Positions 24,601-33,497 of a stretch of DNA of 64,000 bases are shown here, in pieces. The position numbers were made by a program, and so were the translations under genes. The notes beneath the pieces were generated by a model that was given only the letters and a program-made list of their open reading frames with translations, had not been told where the DNA came from and did no database searches. The stretch is taken from NCBI RefSeq assembly GCF_042651785.1, contig NZ_JBHSEC010000020.1:124001-188000 (forward strand), read 5' to 3'. The DNA comes from Chungangia koreensis. GTDB lineage: Bacteria; Bacillota; Bacilli; Bacillales_A; Planococcaceae. Position 1 is the stretch's first letter. Every line of letters begins with the position of its first letter.

Positions 24601-25737
24601 ATGCATGAAATTCATGACTATATTTTTGAACATCAAAAAGAAATACTAAAAGACATTAAGTACATCGTCAAAGCCGACTCTCCTTCAAGAGAAAAAGAAC
24701 TGATGGATAGTTGCGCACAAAGAATTCAGCAATTATTCATCCGTTACTTTGGCTATCCTGCTGAAGTTGTGAAGGAAACTCTTTATGGAAATCATTTGCG
24801 TTTTGAATATGGTGAAGGAGATCGTCAAATTCTTCTTCTCACTCACTTTGATACCGTCTGGGATGCAGGCGAACTGACTGTAAAAGAGGATGGGAACCGG
24901 ATCTACGGACCAGGCATTTTGGATATGAAGAGCGGTCTTGTCCAGGCAATATGGGCAATCAAGTCGTTTCATGACTTGGGTATCAACCTCAACAAAAGAA
25001 TCGTCATGCTCTGTACGAGTGATGAAGAAATCGGGAGCCCCTCGTCTAAAAAGCTAATCGAACAGGAAGCTTTAAATAGCGACGCAGCATTTGTAATGGA
25101 ACCTCCAGTTACATCGAGTGGTGCTTTAAAGACCGGAAGGAAAGGGACTTCGAAGTATACAATTGAAGTGAACGGCAGGGCATCCCATGCCGGAAATCAT
25201 CATAAAAAAGGGATCAGTGCGATTCGCGAAATAGCAAAACAAATCTTATATGTGGAATCCTTAACCGATTATGACAAGGGAACTACAGTGAACGTTGGAG
25301 CCATAAAAGGTGGAGGGAAACTCAATGTCGTTCCAGACAAAGCGACAATCGGAATTGATATAAGAGCGAAAACGGTCGAGGAACAAAAGAGGATTCATCA
25401 ATTGATCATGGGGCTTAAACCTCAGACGGAAGGGATCGTCCTCAATGTCAAAGGGGGCATCAATCGCCCTCCTATGGAAAGAGGGAAAGCGACTTTTAAA
25501 TTGTTTAAGCTTGCACAGGAAGCAGCAGCAGGTTTAGGCGTCCACTTAGTTGAGGCTGCGGTCGGAGGGGCAAGTGATGGAAATCTAACCGCTCATTTAG
25601 GTATCCCGACACTCGATGGATTAGGAGCTATGGGAAGTGGCATTCACGAACGGAGTGAACATATTGTTGTAGACGAGATTCCGAATCGAACCGCAATTTT
25701 AAGTATGCTTCTCCTGAAAACCTCATCTGTCCAGTAA
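24601..25737 (+). CDS. M20-family metallopeptidase (carboxypeptidase G2-like)
   Basis: A 378-residue cytosolic di-zinc aminoacylase/carboxypeptidase. Metal-site motifs are LLLTHFDTVWDAG (first His), GPGILDMKSGLVQA (bridging Asp), TSDEEIGSPSS (catalytic Glu), FVMEPP and the C-terminal GIHERSEH. A dimerisation domain lies at about 180-285 (GRASHAGNHHKKGISAI). The frame opens at 24568, but GGGAG places the start at ATG 24601. Substrates in this family are N-acylated amino acids, dipeptides or folate-type glutamates; which applies is unknown. It is followed by a GNAT gene with its own ribosome site. Confidence 0.88.
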   Translation: MHEIHDYIFEHQKEILKDIKYIVKADSPSREKELMDSCAQRIQQLFIRYFGYPAEVVKETLYGNHLRFEYGEGDRQILLLTHFDTVWDAGELTVKEDGNRIYGPGILDMKSGLVQAIWAIKSFHDLGINLNKRIVMLCTSDEEIGSPSSKKLIEQEALNSDAAFVMEPPVTSSGALKTGRKGTSKYTIEVNGRASHAGNHHKKGISAIREIAKQILYVESLTDYDKGTTVNVGAIKGGGKLNVVPDKATIGIDIRAKTVEEQKRIHQLIMGLKPQTEGIVLNVKGGINRPPMERGKATFKLFKLAQEAAAGLGVHLVEAAVGGASDGNLTAHLGIPTLDGLGAMGSGIHERSEHIVVDEIPNRTAILSMLLLKTSSVQ

Positions 25738-25902
25738 TTGCTGTAGAGAGTAATAGCTCAACATAATTGGCACTCCACTTCGATCACATAGGAGTGCTTC
25801 ATCACTTATTAAAGCGACAAATTCCACATCTACCGCATGATATAATCGAATTGTTTTTAGAATGGCATAAGTCTTAACAGACTTACCACAGGGGGTCATT
25901 TG

Positions 25903-26796
25903 ATGAAGATTGAGTATTTGTCAGAATTAAGGGTTTCAGATTTCATTGAATTCTGTAAGAGGCACAGGAACGAAGTCGATGAATCCTATCTTTACGAGGA
26001 GGACTTACAAAACTTCCAACCTGATCAGGATAATCCAACCTATATCGTCATCAATGACCAAGATGAGATCATTGCTGCAGTTTCTCTTGTTATGGATTCC
26101 TATTACAGAAGAGGTAAAAAGGCTCGCTTTCGAATTTTTAACTCTGTTGAGCCAAAGCTCGAGATTTACAAGCTGATGCTCCAAAGCATCAAGGAGCATG
26201 TATCAGAAATTAATAATGTCTTCCTTTTTATCAAAGAAGACCATTCAGTTGTTCGAGATTTATTTCACTCCATGCAGTTTGAAATTGAACGATATGCCTA
26301 TTTCCTAACGAGAGAAGCATTGGATGTCGAACAACCGAAACTACCAAATGGCTACAACTTTAAAACTTTTGAAATCGGTCTGGATGAGGAAGACTATCTG
26401 TATGTGCGAAATGCCGGTTTTGCTACATTGAAGGGTTCTGAAACCCCGATGACTATTGAAGAGGTACAGAACATGCAGAAGAAAGAAGAGTATATAGAGG
26501 GTGGAGTCTTTCTTCTTTATCACAATGAAAAGCCGATTGGTGTCGTACGAGCTTCAGAAGATATTTACAATGAGGAATCGGTTCTCAATATTGGCCCTTT
26601 AGCTCTCATCCCGGACCATCAAGGAAAAGGATTAGGACGTCAGTTGCTGAGAAAAGCTTTAACTTTTGGACAGAGCATCGGACTTCCAAAGGCAGTGTTA
26701 AGTGCCAATGCGGATAATGAACGTGCCGTACAGCTTTACACGAAAGAAGGATTCATTAAGGAAGAAGCGTTGGTTTGCTATACCTATAAACTTTAA
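25903..26796 (+). CDS. GNAT-family N-acetyltransferase
   Basis: A 297-residue protein. The C-terminal half (about 150-297) is a full GNAT domain, with the acetyl-CoA loop PDHQGKGLGRQLLRKAL and LSANADNERAVQLYTKEGF. The N-terminal half looks like a second, degenerate GNAT module that lacks the loop. Start ATG 25903 follows GGGGGTCATTTG; an adjacent TTG at 25900 is possible. The acceptor is unknown. A strong terminator follows. Confidence 0.85.
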   Translation: MKIEYLSELRVSDFIEFCKRHRNEVDESYLYEEDLQNFQPDQDNPTYIVINDQDEIIAAVSLVMDSYYRRGKKARFRIFNSVEPKLEIYKLMLQSIKEHVSEINNVFLFIKEDHSVVRDLFHSMQFEIERYAYFLTREALDVEQPKLPNGYNFKTFEIGLDEEDYLYVRNAGFATLKGSETPMTIEEVQNMQKKEEYIEGGVFLLYHNEKPIGVVRASEDIYNEESVLNIGPLALIPDHQGKGLGRQLLRKALTFGQSIGLPKAVLSANADNERAVQLYTKEGFIKEEALVCYTYKL

Positions 26797-26809
26797 TCTC
26801 TTTATAGAA

Positions 26810-26846
26810 AACAGGGTCAACCATAAACTTGGTTGACCCTGTTTTA
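26810..26846 (+). terminator. Terminator of the GNAT gene
   Basis: AACAGGGTCAACC and GGTTGACCCTGTT form a perfect 13-bp stem with loop ATAAACTT, followed by TTAGTTT. A-rich on the other side, so bidirectional between convergent genes. Confidence 0.85.
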
Positions 26847-26877
26847 GTTTGGAAGTAGTGTGATCACGCTTAGTTCA

Positions 26878-27246
26878 TTAGTCCAAAATCTCGACCCAGT
26901 ATGCGTCAGCTTGGCTGGGAGCAGATTGCATTACAATTCCACTAAAATAGATTTTCACCTTCTTGCCAACTTGAAGATCGCTGACTATAAAACCCGGAAC
27001 ATAATTAGGAATGGTATACACTGTTCCTGAAAGCTGGAATCCCTCTTCCAATTCCTCCTCTGATTTCCCTTTTATATCCTCTGATCGAGATGATCGATCA
27101 TCAATTACCCAAATTTTAAATTCTCCGTCCGCTTCATAGTTTCCGATAATCGTTCCTGTCGTTTTATGTGATGATGACAAAAATAAAAAGAATCCCATTA
27201 TGATGATTAGTAATAAAACTACGACACTCGATAGTAATTTTTTCAT
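26878..27246 (-). CDS. DUF3221-type exported or membrane-anchored protein
   Basis: A 122-residue protein with one N-terminal hydrophobic segment (LLSSVVVLLLIIIMGFFLFL), either an uncleaved anchor or a signal peptide, and a small beta-rich extracytoplasmic domain (YTIPNYVPGFIVSDLQVGKKVKIYFSG) of the YobA/DUF3221 type. Function is unknown. Start ATG 27246 has GGGAGGATAG. It lies 22 bp after the stop of a GNAT gene on the same strand. Confidence 0.72.
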   Translation of the reverse strand: MKKLLSSVVVLLLIIIMGFFLFLSSSHKTTGTIIGNYEADGEFKIWVIDDRSSRSEDIKGKSEEELEEGFQLSGTVYTIPNYVPGFIVSDLQVGKKVKIYFSGIVMQSAPSQADAYWVEILD

Positions 27247-27267
27247 TGGCTATCCTCCCAACCATCT

Positions 27268-27768
27268 TTATGTATTCAAGTCATATTTATAGAACTTTTT
27301 ATCTACCTGCAGTATTGGAAAGTTCTTAGGTAACTCTGTAGGCGGTATCGAAATAAATCCATTTTTCTCATAGAATCGATGAGCGGCTAAGAATTGAGGA
27401 GTTGTCCCAAGGTACACTGCATGGACATCACGTGTCTTTGCCCAGTTAAGTGCTGTTTCTAATAGTAGACTCGCTGTCTTATATATCGCTCCCCGATATT
27501 CCTTTCTCACAAACATTTTCCGTAAGGCTACATGATGATTTCCAATATCTAATAGGCTAATGGTGCCTACCACTTTTTCATCATAAATGGCAACCCAAAA
27601 GTTACCGTTCCCTGTTTGATAAAACTCTTCTATTTTAAACAAATCGGGTTGGTCTTCCTTAGAAATCGGGATATTGTATTCCTGTTGTTGGATTTGAAGA
27701 ATTAATTCTACTACTTGTTCCTGATATTCACTTGAATATTCCTTTACATTCGGTCTATTGTTCATCAT
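27268..27768 (-). CDS. GNAT-family N-acetyltransferase
   Basis: A 166-residue GNAT enzyme. The core is VAIYDEKVVGTISLLDIGNHHVALRKMFVRKEYRG followed by the acetyl-CoA segment and FYEKNGF near the end; the usual Q/RxxGxG/A loop is altered to EYRGAIYKTA, so cofactor binding may be atypical. The open frame reaches 27873, but the first 35 residues look untranslated and ATG 27768 (or 27765) begins a normal N-terminus (MNNRPNVKEYSSEYQEQ). The ribosome site is weak. Acceptor unknown. It is immediately next to a 231-bp repeat array. Confidence 0.75.
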   Translation of the reverse strand: MMNNRPNVKEYSSEYQEQVVELILQIQQQEYNIPISKEDQPDLFKIEEFYQTGNGNFWVAIYDEKVVGTISLLDIGNHHVALRKMFVRKEYRGAIYKTASLLLETALNWAKTRDVHAVYLGTTPQFLAAHRFYEKNGFISIPPTELPKNFPILQVDKKFYKYDLNT

Positions 27769-27905
27769 TTGCACCGCCAAATTCAGATTAATTCTTTTCA
27801 TTGTACTACATAAAAAACTTCTCATTTTATCTTTGAATTTGAAAAGGGATTTTTCTGCAATGGTTGAATACAATTATAGTTTCTACAATTCATTGGGAAT
27901 CTCAT

Positions 27906-28392
27906 CAAAAAACCCCGGAAACATCATCCGGGGTAGATTGCGAAAACATGATCTCCATACTTTCGTTCGAATACCAGATTATTTTAGGGAATCGTTGATA
28001 TATATGGATAATCGTTGATAAGTGGTCAAGAATCGTTGATATCCTATCAATAATCGTTGATATATGGTTAAGAATCGTTGATATCCTGTAAAGAATCGTT
28101 GATATACCGTTTTTGACGGTTCAAATTTCGTTCAAATAAAAAACCCCGGAAACATCATACGGGGTAGATTGCGAAAGCATGAACTCTATACTTTCGTTCG
28201 AATATCAGATTATTTTAGGGAATCGTTGAAATATGCTGATAATCGTTGATAACTGTTCCATAATCGTTGATATCCTATCATTAATCGTTGATATATGGTC
28301 AAGAATCGTTGAAATCCTGTAAAGAATCGTTGATATACCGTTTTTGACGGTTCAAATTTCGTTCAAATAAAAAACCCCGGAAAAATCCGGGG
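27906..28392 (+). repeat. Tandem 231-bp repeat carrying two arrays of six 11-bp motifs
   Basis: Two copies with a 231-bp period occupy the whole gap between eno and the GNAT gene. Each copy starts with an eno-like terminator hairpin (CCCCGGA at 27913 and 28144; a third copy of the hairpin alone at 28375 is the eno terminator). Each then has six copies of AATCGTTGATA, starting at 27990, 28010, 28031, 28052, 28073 and 28094, and at 28221, 28241, 28262, 28283, 28304 and 28325. Spacing is 20 then 21 bp throughout, close to two turns of B-DNA. Intervening 9-10 bases are partly conserved (AGTGGTCAAG, TCCTATCAAT). Function unknown; related arrays are at 37332-37404 and 60330-60604. Confidence 0.93.
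28371..28392 (-). terminator. Terminator of eno
   Basis: CCCCGGA and TCCGGGG form a 7-bp GC-rich stem with loop AAAA; on the minus strand it is followed by TTTTTTATTT. It lies 11 bp after the eno stop codon. Two more copies lie inside the 231-bp repeats downstream. Confidence 0.9.
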
Positions 28393-28402
28393 TCAACTAC
28401 CA

Positions 28403-29698
28403 TTATTTTTTCAAGTTGTAGAACGTATTACGTCCAAGGTATTGTGCTGTATCATACAATTGATCTTCGATACGAAGAAGTTGGTTGTATTTCGCAACAC
28501 GGTCAGTACGGGAAGGTGCTCCTGTTTTGATTTGACCTGCGTTTGTGGCAACCGCGATGTCCGCGATTGTTGCATCTTCGGATTCACCGGAACGGTGGGA
28601 GATGACTGCAGTGTAACCAGCACGTTTCGCCATTTCGATGGCATCGAATGTTTCAGTCAATGTACCGATTTGGTTGACTTTGATCAGGATGGAGTTACCC
28701 ACGCCTTCTTCAATACCGCGAGCCAATTTCTTCGTGTTTGTAACAAATAGATCGTCTCCAACCAATTGAACGCGTTTACCGATGCGCTCAGTCAATAGCT
28801 TATGGCCAGCCCAGTCGTTTTCGTCCAAACCATCTTCAATGGATACGATTGGGTACTTGTTGCAAAGCTCTTCGTACCAGTCGACCATTTCTTCAGATGT
28901 CTTCACGATTCCTTCACCAGCAAGATGGTATTTGCCATCTTCTTTGTTGAAGATTTCAGAAGATGCTACGTCCATCGCAAGTAGGACTTCTTCGCCTGGC
29001 TTATAGCCTGCTTTTTCAATCGCTTCAATAATGGTTGATAAAGCTTCCTCATTGGATGCAAGGTTCGGAGCGAATCCACCCTCATCACCAACTGCAGTGT
29101 TCAAGCCTTTTTCTTTCAATACTGCTTTTAAGCTATGGAAGATTTCTGCACCCATGCGCAGTCCATGACGGAAAGTTTCTGCACCTACAGGCATGACCAT
29201 GAACTCTTGGATGTCCACGTTGTTGTCCGCGTGTGCTCCGCCGTTCAGGATGTTCATCATTGGTACTGGCAATTGCTTCGCATTTACGCCGCCAAGGTAT
29301 TGATACAACGGCATATCAAGGTAATCAGCTGCTGCGTGAGCGACAGCGATCGATACGCCAAGGATTGCGTTTGCACCCAATTTGCCTTTGTTCTCTGTAC
29401 CGTCTAACTCAATCATTGCACGGTCGATTGCCACTTGGTCAAGGACTGAATAGTTCTCTTCAAGTTCAGCCGCGATGACTTCATTGACGTTTTCTACCGC
29501 TTTCAAAACACCTTTTCCTAAGTAACGGCTCTTGTCACCATCACGAAGTTCTACCGCTTCGTATTCACCAGTAGATGCGCCGGACGGAACGATTGCACGG
29601 CCATACGCACCGCTTTCAGTGAACACTTCTACTTCAACAGTCGGATTTCCGCGGGAATCTAATACTTCACGTGCTTGGATATGTGTAATGATTGGCAT
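28403..29698 (-). CDS. eno: Enolase
   Basis: A 431-residue phosphopyruvate hydratase converting 2-phosphoglycerate to phosphoenolpyruvate in glycolysis. Motifs include EVLDSRGNPTVEVEV (N-terminus), GASTGEYEAVELRDGD, AVGDEGGFAPNL, the Mg2+ ligands in AMDVASSEI, SIEDGLDENDWAG and LVGDDLFVTN, and the catalytic loop SHRSGESEDATIAD. Start ATG 29698 has GGGAGAGAGACC. It is the last gene of the run gap, pgk, tpiA, gpmI, eno. Confidence 0.99.
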   Translation of the reverse strand: MPIITHIQAREVLDSRGNPTVEVEVFTESGAYGRAIVPSGASTGEYEAVELRDGDKSRYLGKGVLKAVENVNEVIAAELEENYSVLDQVAIDRAMIELDGTENKGKLGANAILGVSIAVAHAAADYLDMPLYQYLGGVNAKQLPVPMMNILNGGAHADNNVDIQEFMVMPVGAETFRHGLRMGAEIFHSLKAVLKEKGLNTAVGDEGGFAPNLASNEEALSTIIEAIEKAGYKPGEEVLLAMDVASSEIFNKEDGKYHLAGEGIVKTSEEMVDWYEELCNKYPIVSIEDGLDENDWAGHKLLTERIGKRVQLVGDDLFVTNTKKLARGIEEGVGNSILIKVNQIGTLTETFDAIEMAKRAGYTAVISHRSGESEDATIADIAVATNAGQIKTGAPSRTDRVAKYNQLLRIEDQLYDTAQYLGRNTFYNLKK

Positions 29699-29718
29699 AA
29701 TGGTCTCTCTCCCTCAAA

Positions 29719-31245
29719 CTAATATAATGGTTTTCCAGTCATTTCAACCGGTTGTTTCAAATTCAATAACTTCAGCATTGTTGGCGCTAAATCGGCCAAT
29801 ATGCCCCCGTCACGAAGCTCGATTCCTTCTTTCGTCACAATCACCGGAACCGGGTTTGTGGTATGTGCTGTCATCGGATCGCCGTTCATCGTCACTACCT
29901 CATCGGAGTTCCCATGGTCTGCTGTGATAATCGCTGTACCGCCATTCATGACGATGGCGTCTACCACTTTTCCGAGGCATTCATCCACCACTTCAATAGC
30001 CTTGACAGTAGGTTCTAACATTCCGCTATGCCCGACCATGTCTGGATTGGCAAAGTTCAGAATGACCCCATCAACTTTATCGTTCTTGATTTCATTCAAC
30101 AAAGCTTCCGTCACTTCGTACGCACTCATTTCAGGCTTCAAGTCGTATGTAGCGACCTTCGGTGAATTGATGAGGATCCGGTCCTCTCCTGGGAATGGCT
30201 CCTCGCGTCTTCCGCTCATGAAGAATGTGACATGTGGATACTTTTCTGTTTCTGCAATCCTCAACTGTGTAAGCCCACTTGAAGAGATGACCTCGCCAAG
30301 AGTATTCTCCAAATTATCATTTGGATAGACCACTTGCGCCAAAACTTCATCACTATAATGTGTAAAGCTTACTAACTTCAGATTTTTCGGATGGTTGACA
30401 CTCAATGGGAAACCGGAGAATATCGGATTCGTCAACGCCATTGAAAGCTGTATCGCCCGGTCTGGACGGAAATTAAAGAAGATAACTGCATCGTCTGATT
30501 TCAACTTTGCCACAGGTTCTCCTTCTTCTTCAATGACGAATGGTACAACGAATTCATCCAAGATATCTTTGTCATAAGACATTGAAACGCCCGCAGCCGC
30601 TGATTTAAACTGTTCGCCTTTTCCATCTACAATTGCATGGTAAGTCTGTTCCACCCGGTCCCAGCGACGGTCACGATCCATGGCATAATATCGGCCGCTC
30701 ATCGTCGCGAATTTCCCTATACCGATTTCAGCCATTTGTTTTTCTGTTTCTTCGATGTAGCCGATTGCCGTGTCAGGCCCTACATCACGTCCATCAAGGA
30801 AACCATGGACATACACTTCTTTTACGCCATGTTCTTTGGCCAATTTCAGCAGCGCAAAGAGATGTTCGTAATGGCTATGCACGCCACCGTCTGAAAGAAG
30901 ACCCATGAGATGTAGTGAAGACTTGTTTTCCTTCACTTGTCGGATCGCATTGAGCAGTACTTCATTGTCAAAGAAATCTCCATCACGGATCGACTTGTTA
31001 ATGCGCGTTAAGCTTTGGTACACAATTCGGCCTGCACCGATGTTCATATGACCCACTTCGGAGTTCCCCATCTGTCCTTCTGGCAGGCCAACCGCTTCAC
31101 CGCATGCCTCCAATGTGGAATGCGGATAAAATGACCAGTATCGATCAAAATTCGGTTTCTTCGCATGGGCGATTGCATTACCGAATGTTTCCTCACGAAG
31201 AGCGAAACCATCCAGGATAATAAGAGCGACAGGAGATTTAGGCAT
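29719..31245 (-). CDS. gpmI: 2,3-bisphosphoglycerate-independent phosphoglycerate mutase
   Basis: A 508-residue Mn2+-dependent mutase of the alkaline-phosphatase superfamily that interconverts 3- and 2-phosphoglycerate. Metal and phosphoserine sites are LIILDGFALREE (N-terminus), MGNSEVGHMNIGAGR with the nucleophilic serine, GLLSDGGVHSHYEHL, FLDGRDVGPDT, and the C-terminal ADHGNSDE and TAHTTNPVPV. The start overlaps the tpiA stop by 8 nt, so translation is coupled. In Bacillus this enzyme is pH-sensitive and active in sporulation. Confidence 0.98.
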   Translation of the reverse strand: MPKSPVALIILDGFALREETFGNAIAHAKKPNFDRYWSFYPHSTLEACGEAVGLPEGQMGNSEVGHMNIGAGRIVYQSLTRINKSIRDGDFFDNEVLLNAIRQVKENKSSLHLMGLLSDGGVHSHYEHLFALLKLAKEHGVKEVYVHGFLDGRDVGPDTAIGYIEETEKQMAEIGIGKFATMSGRYYAMDRDRRWDRVEQTYHAIVDGKGEQFKSAAAGVSMSYDKDILDEFVVPFVIEEEGEPVAKLKSDDAVIFFNFRPDRAIQLSMALTNPIFSGFPLSVNHPKNLKLVSFTHYSDEVLAQVVYPNDNLENTLGEVISSSGLTQLRIAETEKYPHVTFFMSGRREEPFPGEDRILINSPKVATYDLKPEMSAYEVTEALLNEIKNDKVDGVILNFANPDMVGHSGMLEPTVKAIEVVDECLGKVVDAIVMNGGTAIITADHGNSDEVVTMNGDPMTAHTTNPVPVIVTKEGIELRDGGILADLAPTMLKLLNLKQPVEMTGKPLY

Positions 31246-31999
31246 TGGCTCCCGCCTCCAATAGTTTGGCGAAGGAATCGGATTTTAGGCTTGCTCCTCC
31301 GACCAAGGCGCCATCGATATGCTCCATTGAAAGAAGCTCATCAATATTTTCCGGCTTCACACTGCCGCCGTATTGGATTCGAACCGCTTGGGCGGTTTCA
31401 TCACTGTAGAGTTCGGCAACGGTTTTTCGGATAGCCCCGCACACTTCATTGGCATCCTCGGCAGTTGCAGTCTTTCCAGTACCGATTGCCCAGATCGGCT
31501 CATAAGCAATGACCGATTGTTTTACTTGGCTATCATTGAGGCCTTCAAGTGCTGCCTTCACTTGAGTCGATACTTTCTTTTCCGTGTTGCCCGCTTCGCG
31601 TTCTTCAAGAGTTTCGCCGACACAAATAATCGGAGTCAATTCGTATTTAAGTGCGGCTTTTGCTTTCTTATTGACCGCTTCATCTGTTTCGTTGAAATAT
31701 TCCCTGCGCTCTGAATGCCCGATAATCACATATTGGACACTTAGGTCTTTTAATTGGACAGGACTTACTTCGCCTGTGAAAGCACCCTCATCCTCGTAAT
31801 GCATGTTTTGCGCACCGACAGCTACTGGGTAGCCGTCCAACACTTGGACAAGCTGAGCTAAATATGGTGCTGGTGAACAAATGACAGCATCCATTTTTTC
31901 AGGATCCGGCGCAAGCCCTTTCACTTCTTCAGCAAACTGTGTCGCTTCTTCAAGCGTTTTATACATTTTCCAGTTGCCTGCAATAATTGGTTTTCTCAT
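31238..31999 (-). CDS. tpiA: Triosephosphate isomerase
   Basis: A 253-residue TIM-barrel enzyme interconverting dihydroxyacetone phosphate and glyceraldehyde 3-phosphate. Catalytic residues are in GNWKMYK (Asn, Lys), IGHSERR (His) and AYEPIWAIGTGKTA (Glu, with the mobile loop). VQYGGSVKPEN and GALVGGASL bind phosphate. Start ATG 31999 follows GGAGGAATCGGC, 12 nt after the pgk stop. Confidence 0.98.
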   Translation of the reverse strand: MRKPIIAGNWKMYKTLEEATQFAEEVKGLAPDPEKMDAVICSPAPYLAQLVQVLDGYPVAVGAQNMHYEDEGAFTGEVSPVQLKDLSVQYVIIGHSERREYFNETDEAVNKKAKAALKYELTPIICVGETLEEREAGNTEKKVSTQVKAALEGLNDSQVKQSVIAYEPIWAIGTGKTATAEDANEVCGAIRKTVAELYSDETAQAVRIQYGGSVKPENIDELLSMEHIDGALVGGASLKSDSFAKLLEAGANA

Positions 32000-32011
32000 G
32001 CCGATTCCTCC

Positions 32012-33199
32012 TTATTCCTTATCGTTCAACGCACTGACTCCAGGTAGTTCCTTACCTTCCATGAATTCAAGGGAAGCACCGCCGCCTGTAGAGATATGGT
32101 CCATTTTGTCAGCCACTTCAAACTTTTCAACAGCAGCTGCGGAATCCCCGCCTCCGATAATCGTATAAGCTTCTGTTTCGGCCATTGCGTCTGCCACACC
32201 TTTTGTACCAGCTGCAAATGGTTTCATTTCAAAGACACCCATTGGTCCATTCCAAATGACAGTTTTGGAGTTTTTGATGACTTCTGCATATGTTTGTACA
32301 GTTTTTGGACCGATATCCAGTCCCATCCAGTCTGAAGGGATGTCATTGATCTCCACTACCTTCGTTTCGCTGTCAGCTGAGAATTCTTTTGCTACGACAG
32401 CGTCCTCCGGTAAATAGAGGTTTACTCCTTTTTGCTTTGCTTTTTCAATAAATGATTTCGCTAAGTCAATCTTATCTTCTTCTAAGAGAGATTTTCCGAT
32501 TTCATGCCCATTCGCTTTTACAAACGTATAGGATAGACCGCCACCGATGATCAGGTTGTCTACCTTCTCAAGCAAATATTCAATGACACCAATCTTGTCC
32601 TTCACTTTCGCTCCACCGATGATCGCAGTAAACGGACGTTCTGGTGACGATAATGCACTACCTAAAACGGACAGTTCTTTTTCCATAAGAAGACCGGAAA
32701 CTGCAGGAAGATGTTTCGCTATCCCTTCCGTTGAAGCATGCGCACGGTGAGCTGCGCCAAATGCATCGTTGACGTAGAGGTCAGCTAAATTTGCAAAACT
32801 CTTCGCCAGTTCAGGATCATTCTTTTCTTCGCCCTTATGGAAGCGGACGTTTTCCAGAAGGATGATATCGCCTTTATTCATAGAGGCAACGGCATTCTCG
32901 ACTTCCGTCCCGATGGACTCGTCCAGTTTGTTTACCGGCTTTCCTAAAAGTTCGGATAAACGTTCCCCTACAGCTGTCAGGCGCATGTCGTCGTTCACTT
33001 CGCCTTTTGGACGTCCAAGGTGGCTCGCCAAAATGACTTTTGCGCCTTTATCTAACAATTTTTCTATGGTCGGAACCGCAGACCGAATTCTTGTGTCGTC
33101 TGTAATCTTTCCCGATTCCATCGGTACGTTAAAGTCCACTCGGCAAAATACTCGTTTGCCGTCCATTTGCACATCATTGATTGACTGTTTTTGCTGCAT
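32012..33199 (-). CDS. pgk: Phosphoglycerate kinase
   Basis: A 395-residue two-domain kinase that makes ATP from 1,3-bisphosphoglycerate. The N-domain holds RVDFNVPMESGKITDDTRI and LASHLGRPKG; the C-domain has nucleotide-site motifs GGAKVKDKI, WNGPMGVFE and IIGGGDSAAA, with GGGASLEFMEGKELPGV at the end. Start ATG 33199 follows GTAGGAGGG. A 300-bp gap with a terminator and a palindromic element separates it from gap, so it probably has its own promoter as well as read-through. Confidence 0.98.
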   Translation of the reverse strand: MQQKQSINDVQMDGKRVFCRVDFNVPMESGKITDDTRIRSAVPTIEKLLDKGAKVILASHLGRPKGEVNDDMRLTAVGERLSELLGKPVNKLDESIGTEVENAVASMNKGDIILLENVRFHKGEEKNDPELAKSFANLADLYVNDAFGAAHRAHASTEGIAKHLPAVSGLLMEKELSVLGSALSSPERPFTAIIGGAKVKDKIGVIEYLLEKVDNLIIGGGLSYTFVKANGHEIGKSLLEEDKIDLAKSFIEKAKQKGVNLYLPEDAVVAKEFSADSETKVVEINDIPSDWMGLDIGPKTVQTYAEVIKNSKTVIWNGPMGVFEMKPFAAGTKGVADAMAETEAYTIIGGGDSAAAVEKFEVADKMDHISTGGGASLEFMEGKELPGVSALNDKE

Positions 33200-33497
33200 G
33201 AAGAAAACCCTCCTACATGTATGTAAATAGGTACAGTAAGCTATATTGTTTGGATCCTAATGGAGCGTAAGACGGCGACTCCTGCGGGACAGCGAGCTTG
33301 GAAGGGTTGCTAAGTTCGCCGCGTCCTGCGGCAACGCATCCATGACCAACATCCTGTTGGCCTCGGAAAGCGTCCGTCTGAAGCGGAATGGTTAGGTGAA
33401 CAATATCTTAATCAGTACCAAAAAAACAAGGAACGGGTAACCCCCGTTCCTTTACCCTATTTCATTATAGAGGTTCCATTGTCTATTTGGCTATTGA
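33200..33497. other. gap-pgk intergenic region with a complex palindromic element
   Basis: Besides the terminator at 33428-33452, positions about 33254-33392 hold a GC-rich element unlike its surroundings. It contains GGCGACTCCTGCGGGA, a GCGAGCTT/AAGTTCGC stem and GGAAAGCGTCCGTCTGAAGC, whose CCGTCT pairs with AGACGG at the left end. From memory, elements with CTCCTGCGGGA and GGAAAGCGTCCGC occur many times in Bacillaceae genomes between genes. It is not an ORF. It may fold as a multi-stem RNA in read-through transcripts. Confidence 0.6.
33428..33452 (-). terminator. Terminator of cggR-gap
   Basis: AAGGAACGGG and CCCGTTCCTT form a perfect 10-bp stem with loop TAACC; on the minus strand TTGTTTTTTT follows. 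It lies 46 bp past the gap stop codon. Confidence 0.88.

Noticed and set aside
27990..28335. CRISPR array
   Set aside because: Repeats are only 11 bp, linkers 9-10 bp and partly conserved among loci, and no cas genes are present.
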